Origin: Enoplosus armatus
Taxonomy: Eukaryota > Chordata > Actinopteri > Centrarchiformes > Enoplosidae
DNA: 64,000 nt
Direction: 5' to 3'
Assembly (NCBI RefSeq): GCF_043641665.1
Contig: NC_092190.1
Coordinates: forward strand, 7,888,548 to 7,952,547
Shown here: positions 51,053 to 62,869 of the stretch, in pieces
Layout: every line of letters begins with the position of its first letter
Position numbering within the stretch: the stretch's first letter is position 1
Made by a program: the position numbers and the translations under genes
The notes under the pieces: generated by a model
Database searches by the model: none
What the model saw: only the letters and a program-made list of their open reading frames with translations
What the model was told of the DNA's origin: nothing

Positions 51053-52072
51053 ATGAAGCTAAATCTAAACTTCTCCAAAATGTCTGTGGAGTCTGGTGCT
51101 GTAAGGCCGGAGCAGGGACCGGTGGAGTACCGATTGGTAGGCCTGATCTTCTACAGCTTCATCTTCATCATAGGAGTCATAGTCAATCTCACTGCTTTAT
51201 GGGTGTTTGCCCTCACAACCAAGAAGAGGAACTCTGTCACTGTCTACATGATAAATGTGGCTTTGGTGGACCTCACCTTCATCCTGCTGCTTCCCTTCAG
51301 AATGGTTTACCACCACCAGGACTATTGGCCCTTTGGAGATCTTTTCTGCAGAATCAGTTCAGCTCTCACCATCTTCTACCCCTGCATGGCTCTGTGGCTG
51401 TTTTCTCTGATCAGCGCTGACCGTTACATGGCCATCGTCCAGCCCAAGCACGGCAAAGAACTGAGGAATGTCCCTAAGGCCGTGGTAGGGAGTTTGGGGG
51501 TGTGGCTAATGACTCTGGGCTGCACTGTACCCCTGCTCTTCTCTGAGGACGACCCCGATCGCATCTCCAACTTCACCACCTGCATCAAGATGCAAGACAT
51601 CATCTACATGCGCAATGACAACCCCGTCAACTTTGTGCGACTCATCTTCTTCTTCCTGGTTCCCATTTGTATAATGATTGGCTGCTATATTGTCATTGTG
51701 GATAATCTGATCCACGGCCGCACCTCTAAGCTCAAACCTAAAGTGAAGCAGAAGTCCATCCGGATCATAATCACACTGATCATCCAAGTGTTGGTGTGTT
51801 TTGTGCCTTTCCATGTGTCTTTAGTGCTCCGGTTGCTGGGGACAGGCAAAGATGGGGGATTTAGCACATGGGCAGTCTTCACCACGTTCCTGATGAACAT
51901 GAGCACAGTGCTAGACATCATTCTGTACTACATTGTTTCCAAGCAGTTCCAGGACAGGGTGATCAGCGTGATCCTGTACAGGAACTATCTGCGAAGTGTG
52001 CGACGGAAGAGCAGGCACACGCACACAGGCAGCATCCGATCAATGAGCAACCTGACCAGCGCAATGATATGA
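51053..52072 (+). CDS. gpr18: G protein-coupled receptor 18
   Basis: Intronless coding region for GPR18, a class A receptor of leukocytes. N-arachidonylglycine and resolvin D2 have been proposed as its ligands. Residues run closely with human GPR18 throughout: ALWVF and TTKK near 48-58, the TM2 segment ALVDLTF, WPFGD at 92-96, SADRYMAIVQP at 121-131 (DRY 123-125), HGRTSKLKPK at 221-230, VPFH at 251-254 and the YYIVSKQFQ helix-8 entry at 292-300. The disulphide cysteines are C99 and C177. The tail keeps YRNYLRS and the SMSNL/SAM ending, with a small HTHTG insertion relative to human. I chose the ATG at 51053 because it sits directly after an acceptor (GTAAGTTTCAG ending at 51051) and adds an N-glycosylation sequon (NFS). 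The in-frame ATG at 51080 gives 330 aa, nearer the 331 aa of human, and is a real alternative. An ATG at 51008 is probably intronic. Confidence 0.95.
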   Translation: MKLNLNFSKMSVESGAVRPEQGPVEYRLVGLIFYSFIFIIGVIVNLTALWVFALTTKKRNSVTVYMINVALVDLTFILLLPFRMVYHHQDYWPFGDLFCRISSALTIFYPCMALWLFSLISADRYMAIVQPKHGKELRNVPKAVVGSLGVWLMTLGCTVPLLFSEDDPDRISNFTTCIKMQDIIYMRNDNPVNFVRLIFFFLVPICIMIGCYIVIVDNLIHGRTSKLKPKVKQKSIRIIITLIIQVLVCFVPFHVSLVLRLLGTGKDGGFSTWAVFTTFLMNMSTVLDIILYYIVSKQFQDRVISVILYRNYLRSVRRKSRHTHTGSIRSMSNLTSAMI

Positions 52073-52372
52073 AACAAGCATCAAACTTTCATGTCAAACA
52101 GCACACTGACATGTACTGTTGCACGCTTTGGCACAATGTAACACTGAATGCATCACTGTGTACATGGTTCATTATCGAAAGGATCAAAACTTGCAATTAA
52201 TTTCCAAGGTGTAATTTACACTCACAGTATGGGAGTGCTGCTGTTGTGGCAAAAACATCTGTGTTCGGAGCTGATTGACTCACCCATGAGACTTGAGATG
52301 TTTTCTGTGCGTCTTTGCTCCGACAGACAAAGCACAAGTATCTGTGGCTCAGGTGTAATACATGCAGGCAAA

Positions 52373-52378
52373 AATAAA
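52373..52378 (+). terminator. gpr18: Poly(A) signal of gpr18
   Basis: AATAAA lies 300 bases after the stop codon. A T/G-rich stretch (GTGTTTGCTTTGTT) begins about 40 bases downstream. Another AATAAA near 52643 could serve as a distal site. Confidence 0.55.
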
Positions 52379-54929
52379 GCTTATAATCATTAAAAAACAT
52401 AGCCCACAGTATCTCAGTGTTTGCTTTGTTATTATGTAGAAACACTGAAACTCTTCTCAGCCTTATATAACTATAACTATAACGCCTGACTGCCTCCACA
52501 AGGGGAAACCAACAGGAAACGATGGTGGGTTTGTGAAGGTAGCAGCTTTTCTTTTGTTTGGTGTTTCGCACCATATTTGTAAGACCTCATCATGACTAAA
52601 TATAACCATCAGTGCTGAATGATGTCATGCACACGAGGTCCAAATAAACTAAGATTGCTTGACTGGTGTCACTTCACCTTGTAATATTTAATATTATATT
52701 TATTATATATTCATAAGTCCAACCACTTGAAACTGGACATTATTATAACACTCACCACAAGGACCCTGAAAGTTGCTGTAAACATATTGGCCAGGTGATG
52801 GCAGCATGGCACAGGTAGATCCCATCTACCTCCCAGAGTAAATACAAAACAGTGCTTTCTTTACTTGGCAGGATTTTTGATTCTCTGTTTTAAAGTTCTT
52901 TATACTTTTCTTTTGTTTCTGCATTTTTATTACATTTTAATAGGCCTTATAAATGCAAATATCTCAGTTTTCATTCTATATATAACCATTCCACCTCATC
53001 ACAGAGAAGTTGTTAACTACAGTCATAACAGCTTCCTCAACCACGAATCAGACTTAAAGTGTGTTTATGGTGCAACGCGAATCGTATTGATTGGATGTTA
53101 AATGATTCAGTCACTTGAAGTGCATTTACAGTAACATACTCAAGAGATATCAGCGAGGCTATTTACTAGATTTAAAGCAACCTTAACCTTAAAAGAGAAA
53201 ACCTTTTCTGCACAGGGATACTTTAATGTCAGGTCTCTGCTGTGAGTACAAGCACCACGATGCAAGATCCTGCAATTTATCCTCAATTTATTCCTCAAAT
53301 GACAGACAAGTGATGAGGTAGAGTGCACAGAATGTGTGACAGTCCTATCTCTGTGAAGAGACTGTTTAATTTAAATGAAGGACAAAACTCAGGTTTGAAT
53401 GTGACAGTATTTGATAGGTGTCCTGCACAAACACCACGCGAGCTAAGAATTGATTTGCCAGTTGCTAAAATAATCAAGTTAGTGTGTCTGCTACACCTAC
53501 ACTGTCCTAACTAGATTAGACAGTGAGTCAGTGTAGCTGAGTAACTATGTAGTGTCTCATGCAATTAGACAGTCAAGGCACCCTGTGGTGTAACCACATG
53601 TACCTTGGCAATTCTCGGAATGGCTATCGTACGGCTGATCAATTGCAAACACAACTAAATAAACTGTGTTATACTGTGTAATTCCTTAAAGGGATGCTGG
53701 TTGCATCTTCACAAACAAGCACAGTTAAATTCTCACGGAGATAAATGAGTGTAATACGGTGGTAAAAGGATAAACTGCACTGGGAGTCCATATGGTTCTT
53801 GGTTGGTTTGTACAGTATTCATAGGTCAAGAAGTGGCCAATCTGTTGGATATAGACAGCCTAGATTTACACAGTGTTTAATAAGAGGAGGCAGACTACAA
53901 GATTTCCATCTCACATGGAATTCTGGGAACTGCAGTTCATCACACGATGATAGGTTTATTGGCCAGTGGACTACAAGTGGATTTATAACCAAGAGGTCAA
54001 AGGTCAAATGAAACATCAGAGGATCGTCTATCTGTCCCACCTGTTAGACATCAAAGAAAAAACAGGCACGCTGCTCACAGCAACTGGCATTTAAAACAAT
54101 TAAGTTTCCTGTCAAGTCCCTGTGATGAATTATCCGGAAGCTTTACCCGCTGTAATTCTAAATCTTCCCAACAAGTGCCTTTGTTGTAGAGAAATTAATG
54201 AAAACAAGATTGTCTTTCATAGGAGCTGATCTAACAGCGCGACAGCCAGCTGCTCTTCTTTGGGAATAAAAACAGTCAGCATTAAACACAGCGCACACAA
54301 AATACTTTTTTTCCCCCTACCACTCGTGTGGAAAACAAATCAGGCGGCGAGCACAGTGGCCATCTGTTTTGTTATTTGATATGTGTGAATACATGTTGTA
54401 ATGACTTTGTTTGTGAATCACTCTGCGCGGCAGAACACACGAGAGCTCTCGAAGTGCTGGAGTGTTCAAAGCTAATCATATAATTGGACACAATAGTCGA
54501 TGACAAATGGAGACGCTTGGAGCCAGCCAGCTGGGGAAGTGAATATGTAATCATTGTAAAATCATATCATTTTTGCATATTTGAAGACAGCTTAATAGAG
54601 TTTGCGTGTCAGCACACTATCAAATGATGATCAGAGACAGTGTTGCTGTATTTGTTTTTCTAAATAGCACTTTGGGTTGGACTATTTATCTTTACCATGA
54701 TTAAAAGTGTTTCTCAAGAGTTTGTATCTTACACGTACATTTCTGTTACATGCTATTTTGAATGTTGAAACAGATTTGGGACAAATGACCCCTCTGAATA
54801 TGAAAAAAGAAATATGGTACAGCAGTAAACAGCCAACAGCAGCAATTCCCAACTAGGGGTAATTGTAACCCTGGGGTACTTATGCATTTGCCAGGAGGTG
54901 CGAGCAGAGTCTAAACAGTTAGCTAAAAT

Positions 54930-55520
54930 GAATGGATAAATGGTTAAAATAGATAACTAGAAGTAATGAATAAACAGTTCAAATAGTTAGCTTAAAGTAA
55001 CAGATGAATGGTTAAAATAGACATCTAAAAGTAATGGTTAAACAATAAGAAGTATTGGATAAATAGTGAAAAGCCTAAAAGTAGTGGATAAATGGTTGAA
55101 ATAGTTAGCAAACAGAAATGGATTAATAGGCTAGTTGAAATAGTTAGCTAAAAGTAATGGATTAATGGTTGAGATAGTTAACTAGAATTAGCCTAACTGA
55201 AATAGTTAGCTAATGAATAAATGGTTGCAATAGATAGCAAACAGTAATGGATTAATAGGCTAGTTGAAATAGTTAGCTAAAAGTAATGGATTAATGGTTG
55301 AGATAGTTAACTAGAATTAGCCTAATTGAAATAGTTAGCTAATGAATAAATGGTTGCAATAGATAGCAAACAGTAATGGATTAATAGGCTAGTTGAAATA
55401 GTAATAGTAAGCTAAAAGTAATGGATTAGCCTAATTGAAATAGCTAGCTAATAAAATGGTTGAAATAGTTAGTTACTAACAGTAATGGTTAATGGTTGAA
55501 ATAGTTAGTTCAAAATCAAT
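54930..55520 (+). repeat. Degenerate minisatellite with 129-bp higher-order period
   Basis: About 590 bp built from variants of a 20-30 bp unit resembling TAATGGTTGAAATAGTTAGC. Within it the junction AATAGGCTAGTTGAAATAG recurs at 55126, 55255 and 55384, exactly 129 bp apart, so the middle is a higher-order repeat of about 2.3 to 3 copies. Outer copies are more diverged. No ORF of note. Confidence 0.85.
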
Positions 55521-58190
55521 TCAAATGAACATATTTGGAACATAACGAGTAGTGTCATTGGAGGGGTCCTTGAGTTAGGGCCGGTGGAGATATGTCAGTA
55601 AAAAAAGGTAGGGAAGCACCAGTCAGCAGTATACCGTACTGCCAAAAGTCATATGTTACCACGATACTATTAAATATCAGTAATGGTTTAAGCCATTGTA
55701 ATATATACATATATCTATGTGACCAAATTTGGCCCACACATTTATAGTACAACCTCAAAAACACACAACAGTTTTTGCCACTCCAATGTGTTGTTGTGTT
55801 TGACACAGAGACAGAATATGGTTTGGTTTGGAGCACTGTTCCCTACACTTTTACTATACCATCAGTCTTCATATTGTTCCCATTAGAGAGCACGAGGACA
55901 TGAAAGAGAGCCTATAATGTTATATAGATACTGTACACATCCAGCCTCGCCTGGGCCTCCTCGTCTACTGTACGGCATTAGCAACAAGCAGCTGCCTGCA
56001 TTTACATCATTTAGCGTTTCTCTCAGGGCACTTTAATACACTGAACCTCTCCCCTGGTAAACTTTACAATAGGATGTTGAAGGATACTTCTGGACTGCCA
56101 TAGGAAATGAGAGGCACATGTGTGTGGATGTAGCGGCGCAACAGTGGGTTCCCCCCTGTGATGCTGAGCTTTAGGGCTGCACAATAAGACTAATGGATTC
56201 CTTTTGCGGACAAAACTAGGTTAAGCACACGAGCTATTGTTCTTATCGGTGGTAGATGTACAATGATATCTTACGTACAGTGGGAACTGTGTGAGGTATT
56301 CCTTTAGTGCACGTATTTAGCCAGGATAGCTTTGCAGAGGTAATCTTTTCCTTCGGCAATCGCAATCTACTCCTGCATTGTCTTTCGTCTCCATTAAAAG
56401 GAGATAATCTACTGCAAGAGTTTCAAATGCTACTAAACTGACTCCAATTGACCCTGCAGTTAGCAGAGAACAGGAGAAGGAGAGGAAATGTATGGCCTTG
56501 ATTACAGCTGTGTATCTATTTTAGCAGATTGTTCTGTTGCTGATTCACACACACAGACAGCCACCATTAGCACGTATAAATAATGTAAGGCCCTCATCTC
56601 TCTCTGTTAATTTTTTTTCCAACTCTCTACTCTGCTAAGTGCCTGCATGGAAACCTTGGCCTCCTCCTTGTCAGGTTCTCCATAGATTAGTATAAGATTT
56701 ATTTTAAGTCTGTATAGCAGCATGTTCTTGACAAGTGTTCCGCTCAATGCATGTGGGAATGTTTTTAATTGTATCATGTGAAGTGGAATAGGAGCTCCGG
56801 TGGGGACTGTGTCAGATTGTGTTAATATTTAATCCGACCTCACTTCTGTTTCCTCATGATCCACTGTATCGTAAGGGCACAATGAGAAAGCAACATTACA
56901 AGATGGATAAAGAGACATTGTAGCTCCAGGACGCTGTGTCACTCAGGATGTAGTGTTGTGAAAAGCTTGTGAAGACACTATTAGGAGATTCCACTTGTGT
57001 CTCTCCTCTCTGCCGGCGTGCAGTGTGCCCTGAACAGTGAGTGATATTATGGCAGCTAATGCTAATGCACTCGTTTCAGCTGATGTGCATCTAAAGAGAG
57101 CTGACTGACAAATTTAATGTAAAAGCAGGTAGAGAGGAAGAGTTGTGCGTGTGCCTGGGAAGAAAAAGGAGGACACAGCGGTAGCCTGTGGTCTGTGTTT
57201 GTGTGTGTGTTAGAGAGGGATGGAGGGTAGGGAAAGAGTGAGAGAAGGAGGGATGGAGGGGAGAGCGAGAGAGGCCTTTCACTTCCTCTGTGTGCACATC
57301 ACGTCTCCTCTCCCTGAGCTCAATTACAGGATTGATACTCAGAGAGGAAACTTCATCATGTCGTACAGATGTCTTCACCGGGAGAAAGAGGGAGACGATG
57401 CATGTTGTCATTTAACGTGACATGGTCTGCGTTCATTCAAAACAAACAAAATGAGAAACAGTTGGACTATAGATTTCATTATAGGCTAATAATAAATATG
57501 GAGCACCAGTAAAGAGAGGGAACTCAAGGGAGGAGGACCGGTAAATACTTAACTGACGGAGGAATGAACTGGAGGTGGCCATGCCTGTTGGATAGAGAAT
57601 TTAACAATTCTGCTGAGTGAATTAATCTAAAACAATAACTTGTAAACAATAATACTCTTTCAGTGAGCCATTCCGCTCCATCATAGTAAACATTTTTTAT
57701 AACCCAGACAGCTCCATAAAGTGCTTTAGGCATCATTGGGCACAACCGTCATTAGTCAGTGCCTGTGTGTAAATGTGAATAAAACCACGGTGTCTGTGAT
57801 GCTGCGCAGACACAAGCCCATATCTATTTTACACTGTTTCATTTCAAACGTGACACAAGCAGAGAACACACTCCACAACAATGGCCATGTTTTGCTTTAA
57901 TTTGATTAGGTTTTGTCTCAGCAAATGCCAAGTCCTGTTTTGCCTCAAGAACATATCTCTTAATCACGTTCCATCCAGACTGTGTCTTTCATCTAAATCT
58001 CACAGCCGTGGCTCACACCCAACTTTATTTCGCTGAAAGGTAGAAAAAAAGAAAGCACACACACACACATATGTGTACACACACACAAGCATGCGCACAC
58101 ATCCAACAAGGGGGAATACAATGACAAAAGCCCAGCTCTCATCTCTGTCACATAAAGTGATGTTTTGTGTTTAGCTGTGTGCAACTGAGG

Positions 58191-58268
58191 TGTGCGTGCG
58201 TGCGTGCGTGCGTGCGTGCGTGTGTGTGTGTGTGTGTGTGTGAGTGTGTGTGAGTGTGTGTCTGTCTG
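58191..58268. repeat. Compound (TGCG)n(TG)n microsatellite
   Basis: About seven TGCG units followed by roughly ten TG units and TGAG-interrupted TG repeats. Alternating purine-pyrimidine with CG steps favours Z-DNA. Confidence 0.9.
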
Positions 58269-60863
58269 CAGGGCTCAGATCCATGTTGTTTGGTTTGCTT
58301 CTCCATTAAGAGAGCTGTAAAGGAGAGGGAACAGATGGCTGCTGGCCCGCTCTGTCCTGCATCCTCTCACAACTGCCACACTTCCTGTGCGTCCATTAAT
58401 CTTCTCTCACTACTCCTGCAGCACAACTTTATTAAAACAACTCAGGAGAGAGTGAACAACAAGCCCGCGCAGCTGTCAGGAGCAAAAGACAGAACCATTC
58501 GTCCACAGAAGAACGGCCTCGGATTTCTAGACGCATCTGTAAAACAGCTCAGAGTAGAATCTGGTTGGCTTTGAAGCCGGTCTCAGCAAAGCGCTCGCCG
58601 TACTGGAGACACAATAAATGCTCATTAGAACGCAGCTGGAGCTGCTGTTGTTGCGAAGTTCATAGGCATAGTTTGTCAAACTTAAACATGTGAGGCTCTC
58701 GCTGCCTGCCCGGGACAGACTACTGTTTCCTCCTGCTCTGAGAGCATGTGGGAAATGCAGTGTAATAGTAAAGTTTGGCCTGAGTGATGGCTTTGAGAAC
58801 CCCATAAATACTAAAGCAGTCTGTCTTATAAACAGACTTCTCAACGTGATGGTACATGTTTGTTTTCATAAATGAATAAAATGGTTCCCTTTGCTAATTA
58901 GTGTGGACCTGTTAGAGGGATATCAAAATAACATTTTCACAAAACACCACATAAAGTGAGAGATAACACCTGATGCTATATCACACAAGGCCTAAATGTG
59001 TTGTCCTGCCTGATTGTTCTCTCATATATTACTATTTAGGTGGCCTGTGCAAATTTACATGTAGCGCGCTGTCATGACAAATATTCTGGGAACGTAGCTC
59101 TATTTGGCCCTGTGCTCTGTGTCCGTAGCAGTCAGCGGGTAAATTGAAAAATCAATTCCAATTTAAATTATTGGAATAAAGTACTCCAGGAGCCAGAGAT
59201 AAAAAAAAAAGAAAAAAACCTTCTTCTTCTAGATCCCCTTTAATTGGAAAGTCATTTCTTCAGGGTATTCTAATGGTTCTGAGGGAAGATTGCAAAATAA
59301 AGTTGATGAGCTGGGGGGGGGTTAATAGCGCAGGCTTGTGTGTTTGTGTGTGTTCGACTGACCCTGTGTGTTTTCTTTGCTCTGCCACACAGTGTTCAGT
59401 CTCCCCCTCCCTTATGACAGAGGCACCAAATGAAGACTAATCCAGTGGGCTCACACACACTCAGACACACACTCCCTCACGCCTGTGGTCACTCGCCTCA
59501 TCCATCTGCTATCTGGGGGAGTGTCGGGGGGCTCTTGGGTCAAACTAAATTAACCACCCCTCTCTCACAATTGTAAAAATGTAATTGACTTAATATAAGA
59601 AACCCTGGTGATTTGGATACTCCGGCTGTGAGTAATTTTGTGGAAGCTTACAGATGCCACTTCAGATCTGAAGCGTATTCAAAGTCTAATATTGTATTGA
59701 TGTATCATGACATAAAGTGGGTGTTTAAAAATTCTACAGTAAGCTTTGTGGTTGCAGCTAATTTAATTTCTGAGCATTGTAGAGCATCTTTCAGCTCATT
59801 GGGTTTTACGGCGCGTAACTGTACTGTTTTGGTTCACTCTTCTTCACATCGTTTTGGCAACTAAAGGCAACTAAAGGCAGCTTAGTCAGCGAAAAAGCTT
59901 GAAAAACCCACTGTATGCTGCCTACCCAGCATTGCCTTCAGGAGTTGGTGATGACCAAAAGCAGAGCTAAAAGAGAGAGAATACTGGACTTGAATTTGTC
60001 AGATGGTCAGATACAAGACTTTAAATGAATGCTAATGTTGCTCCGTGTCTGTTTGACGTGTAATATTCAACTTGAAAGGTGATACTACCGTACGTCAATG
60101 TTGTGTTTACAGCTTGTTTTCTCTGCCTCCTAGTGGCCAAAAATATTGGTTATTGCAGGTATTACACTGTGCGCAATTCTGTAGCTGTAAGTGATTATCC
60201 AACATGGCCGAGTGACACATCAAAAAAAAAAAAATAGAATAGAATAGACAGAAGTGATGTATTATGACTTGTCTTAAAGTTTCTGGTAGTCATTAAAAGC
60301 GGAACATGTACCTGTGCGTTGGTTTACACATGAACTAGTTGAAATAGTTGTAATGAACAAGCTAATTGGATAGTTGTTAATTAAAATCATTACAAAATAA
60401 TATATAAATTATCGAATCTCATCTCTGCTTGTGCAAAGACATCACCTCCGTCATTCCTGCTGTTTGACCATTATCACTTCAGTAAGCCTTAAATTGGCAC
60501 GTCACAATCCACAGGGATCAACGTTGTCTGCATTAAAAAAAAAAATGTTGCAAATCAATCTGCCTTTCTTTCGACCCCTCTTGTGCCAAACTGGTCCGAG
60601 ACCTTTCTGCGCTGCCTTGTTGACATTAAAGAAGCACTGCGCGGAGACATTTCCATTCAAGAAACTTGTTGACATAGTTATCAGACATCAAAGAGCCTTG
60701 TGCCATTTTGAAAAGGCCTTACGAGAGTAATGGAGATGTTAAAGGGCGTGTTGGCCCCAAATATCACAAAAGGATGAGAGGATATGAACATGCTTTGACT
60801 GAAAGACTGAAAGGAGAGAGAGCATGATAAAAAAAACAAAAAACCCCACTGAAATACATTCTC

Positions 60864-60864
<1 letters not shown>

Positions 60865-60896
<32 letters not shown>
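60865..60896. repeat. (AG)n microsatellite
   Basis: About 16 AG units. Confidence 0.9.
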
Positions 60897-60899
<3 letters not shown>

Positions 60900-62848
60900 A
60901 GCGCTCGGCTCCATTTCCGCCTAAGAAGCGCAGAGTTAAAAGGTGGACCCTGTACAAATGAAACTCAATTTCACGCCACATTATCCCTCCCTGTTCTCTT
61001 TCCTGGCTTTCATTTTCATTAAGACCAGAGACAATCATAAATTAATAATTACTGCCGAATGTCTAAGCGCAGGCCGCAGTCCTAGCCCTCCCCTCGCCTC
61101 TGTGGTCTTCCATGTTCACGCTTGCAAAATGTTAATTTAGGTAATGTGGCCTGGCCCTTGTCAGATAAAACTGTTTTGTAGTTTCGCTAATACATAATGG
61201 TCTATCTGATTAGGTGACATTAGTCCCATCTTTCAGACGATCAGCCTGCACCTTCCTAATGTGTCTCTGCAGACTCAGGGCACCACTGAGTTATCAAGAG
61301 ACATGCGATGTTACTGCTTTCACTAAATGGCCATCTCCTGCTCGTGCTGATGAGCAAGGAGTTAGCTCAGTCAGGGGTTGACAATGCAGTTGACAATATG
61401 CTGAAGTATAAATACAACTTTGTTTCTCTCTTGTGAAACTTTTTTATCCTTAGATAAAAAAAACATCCGTCAGCAGTGTCAGGAGAAACACGTTGCTTCA
61501 GCTGGTCAAGCAAGCGCAAAAGCAACAACAAATTGTGCAATGTGACGTTAGGCAAACCAACAGTGAAATAAGAGGCGGGATCATGCGGAATAATCATGTC
61601 TGGATGATGTCTTCATGAGCACATCTCCAAGTCAAACCAAGTAAATAAAGCACACCGCTCACACGGCTCTGAATGCTGTGAATATACAATCAGCGCTGTG
61701 CTTTCTACACCACAGCCAAGTCAAATGCAACAACACAGCTATAATGCACATTTGGTATTTAAAGCCTTCGTGCCTCATGGTCATATTTGTACTGAATTGA
61801 ATTTATTACAAAATGTGCAGTGATATGAAACATGTAGCTGCGGGGCCTCTTCGCTCAGACGCCAATGCAGAGAAAAAAGGCATCAGATAGAGAAATAAAC
61901 AGAATATCTGAGTAATAGCTGTGAACAGCCCACGTCTCACAAGCTTATTGGAGGCGAGTGGAGTGAATCTTTCGCTGCAGCAAAAAGAGGGAACGATTGA
62001 GTCATTAAATGGATAAAGTGGACGTGATGTCAGAGTTTCTTTCACTCCAGAGTGAGCTCAAGTTCCGAGTCTGAACTCGACGAGGAGCGTGGTTTCATGA
62101 TTGATCGCCCATTGTGTGTCATATTGTTCTTTCAAGGTTGATTGAAACTTTAACCTCATTTTTAATAAAAAAGAAGAAAAGCTTGAAATATTTCAGGCCT
62201 TGGATTTTTACAATGCAGCATTGAATTATGCAGCAATCAGTCAATTATTCATCTCTGTGGCTGCGTTACGGCCATGCTTTAAAAAGCATGCAAAATGGGT
62301 ACGGGCCAAGCATGCTGTGTCAACACATTTCACTCAGAACTGCTTACTGGAGAAATTTGTCTCTCAATGTCGATTTCATATTTTTTTTGATGCTGTTTTA
62401 AGAGCTGTACCTGTTATTGTCGTTCTGAAATGATCCCTGTGGATAACTATTGTGTCTCGAGAGCAAAACAAATAATGTCACTCAAGAACAGTCAGAACAA
62501 ATTATAATTAAAAACACACACAAAGAAAAATGCATGAATAAAAACTGTCACATTTGCAAAACAGAATAATTTGACAACTGCAACATTAACGGAGAAGCTT
62601 CATCATTTCCCAACAGCGGCCTCAAAGCTTAAGTGTTATATGAAGTGAATATTAGGATGCGCGACCCTGCAGTGACTGTTGTGTATTCTATGGTGATATA
62701 CTGTGAATTAGTGTCATACACTTGAAAGTACACATGAAATAATTTATTTACAGTGAGCTTGGTCACACCCTCATTTACATAGTTTGTCTAGGATTAGCCT
62801 GTGCATTTCTTTAAAAAAAAAACACACTCACACATGCAAGTCAAAGGG

Positions 62849-62869
62849 CACACACACACACACACACAC
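62849..62869. repeat. (CA)n microsatellite
   Basis: About ten CA units in a CA-rich neighbourhood. Confidence 0.85.

Noticed and set aside
51506..51814. 102-codon minus-strand ORF
   Set aside because: Antisense shadow of gpr18.
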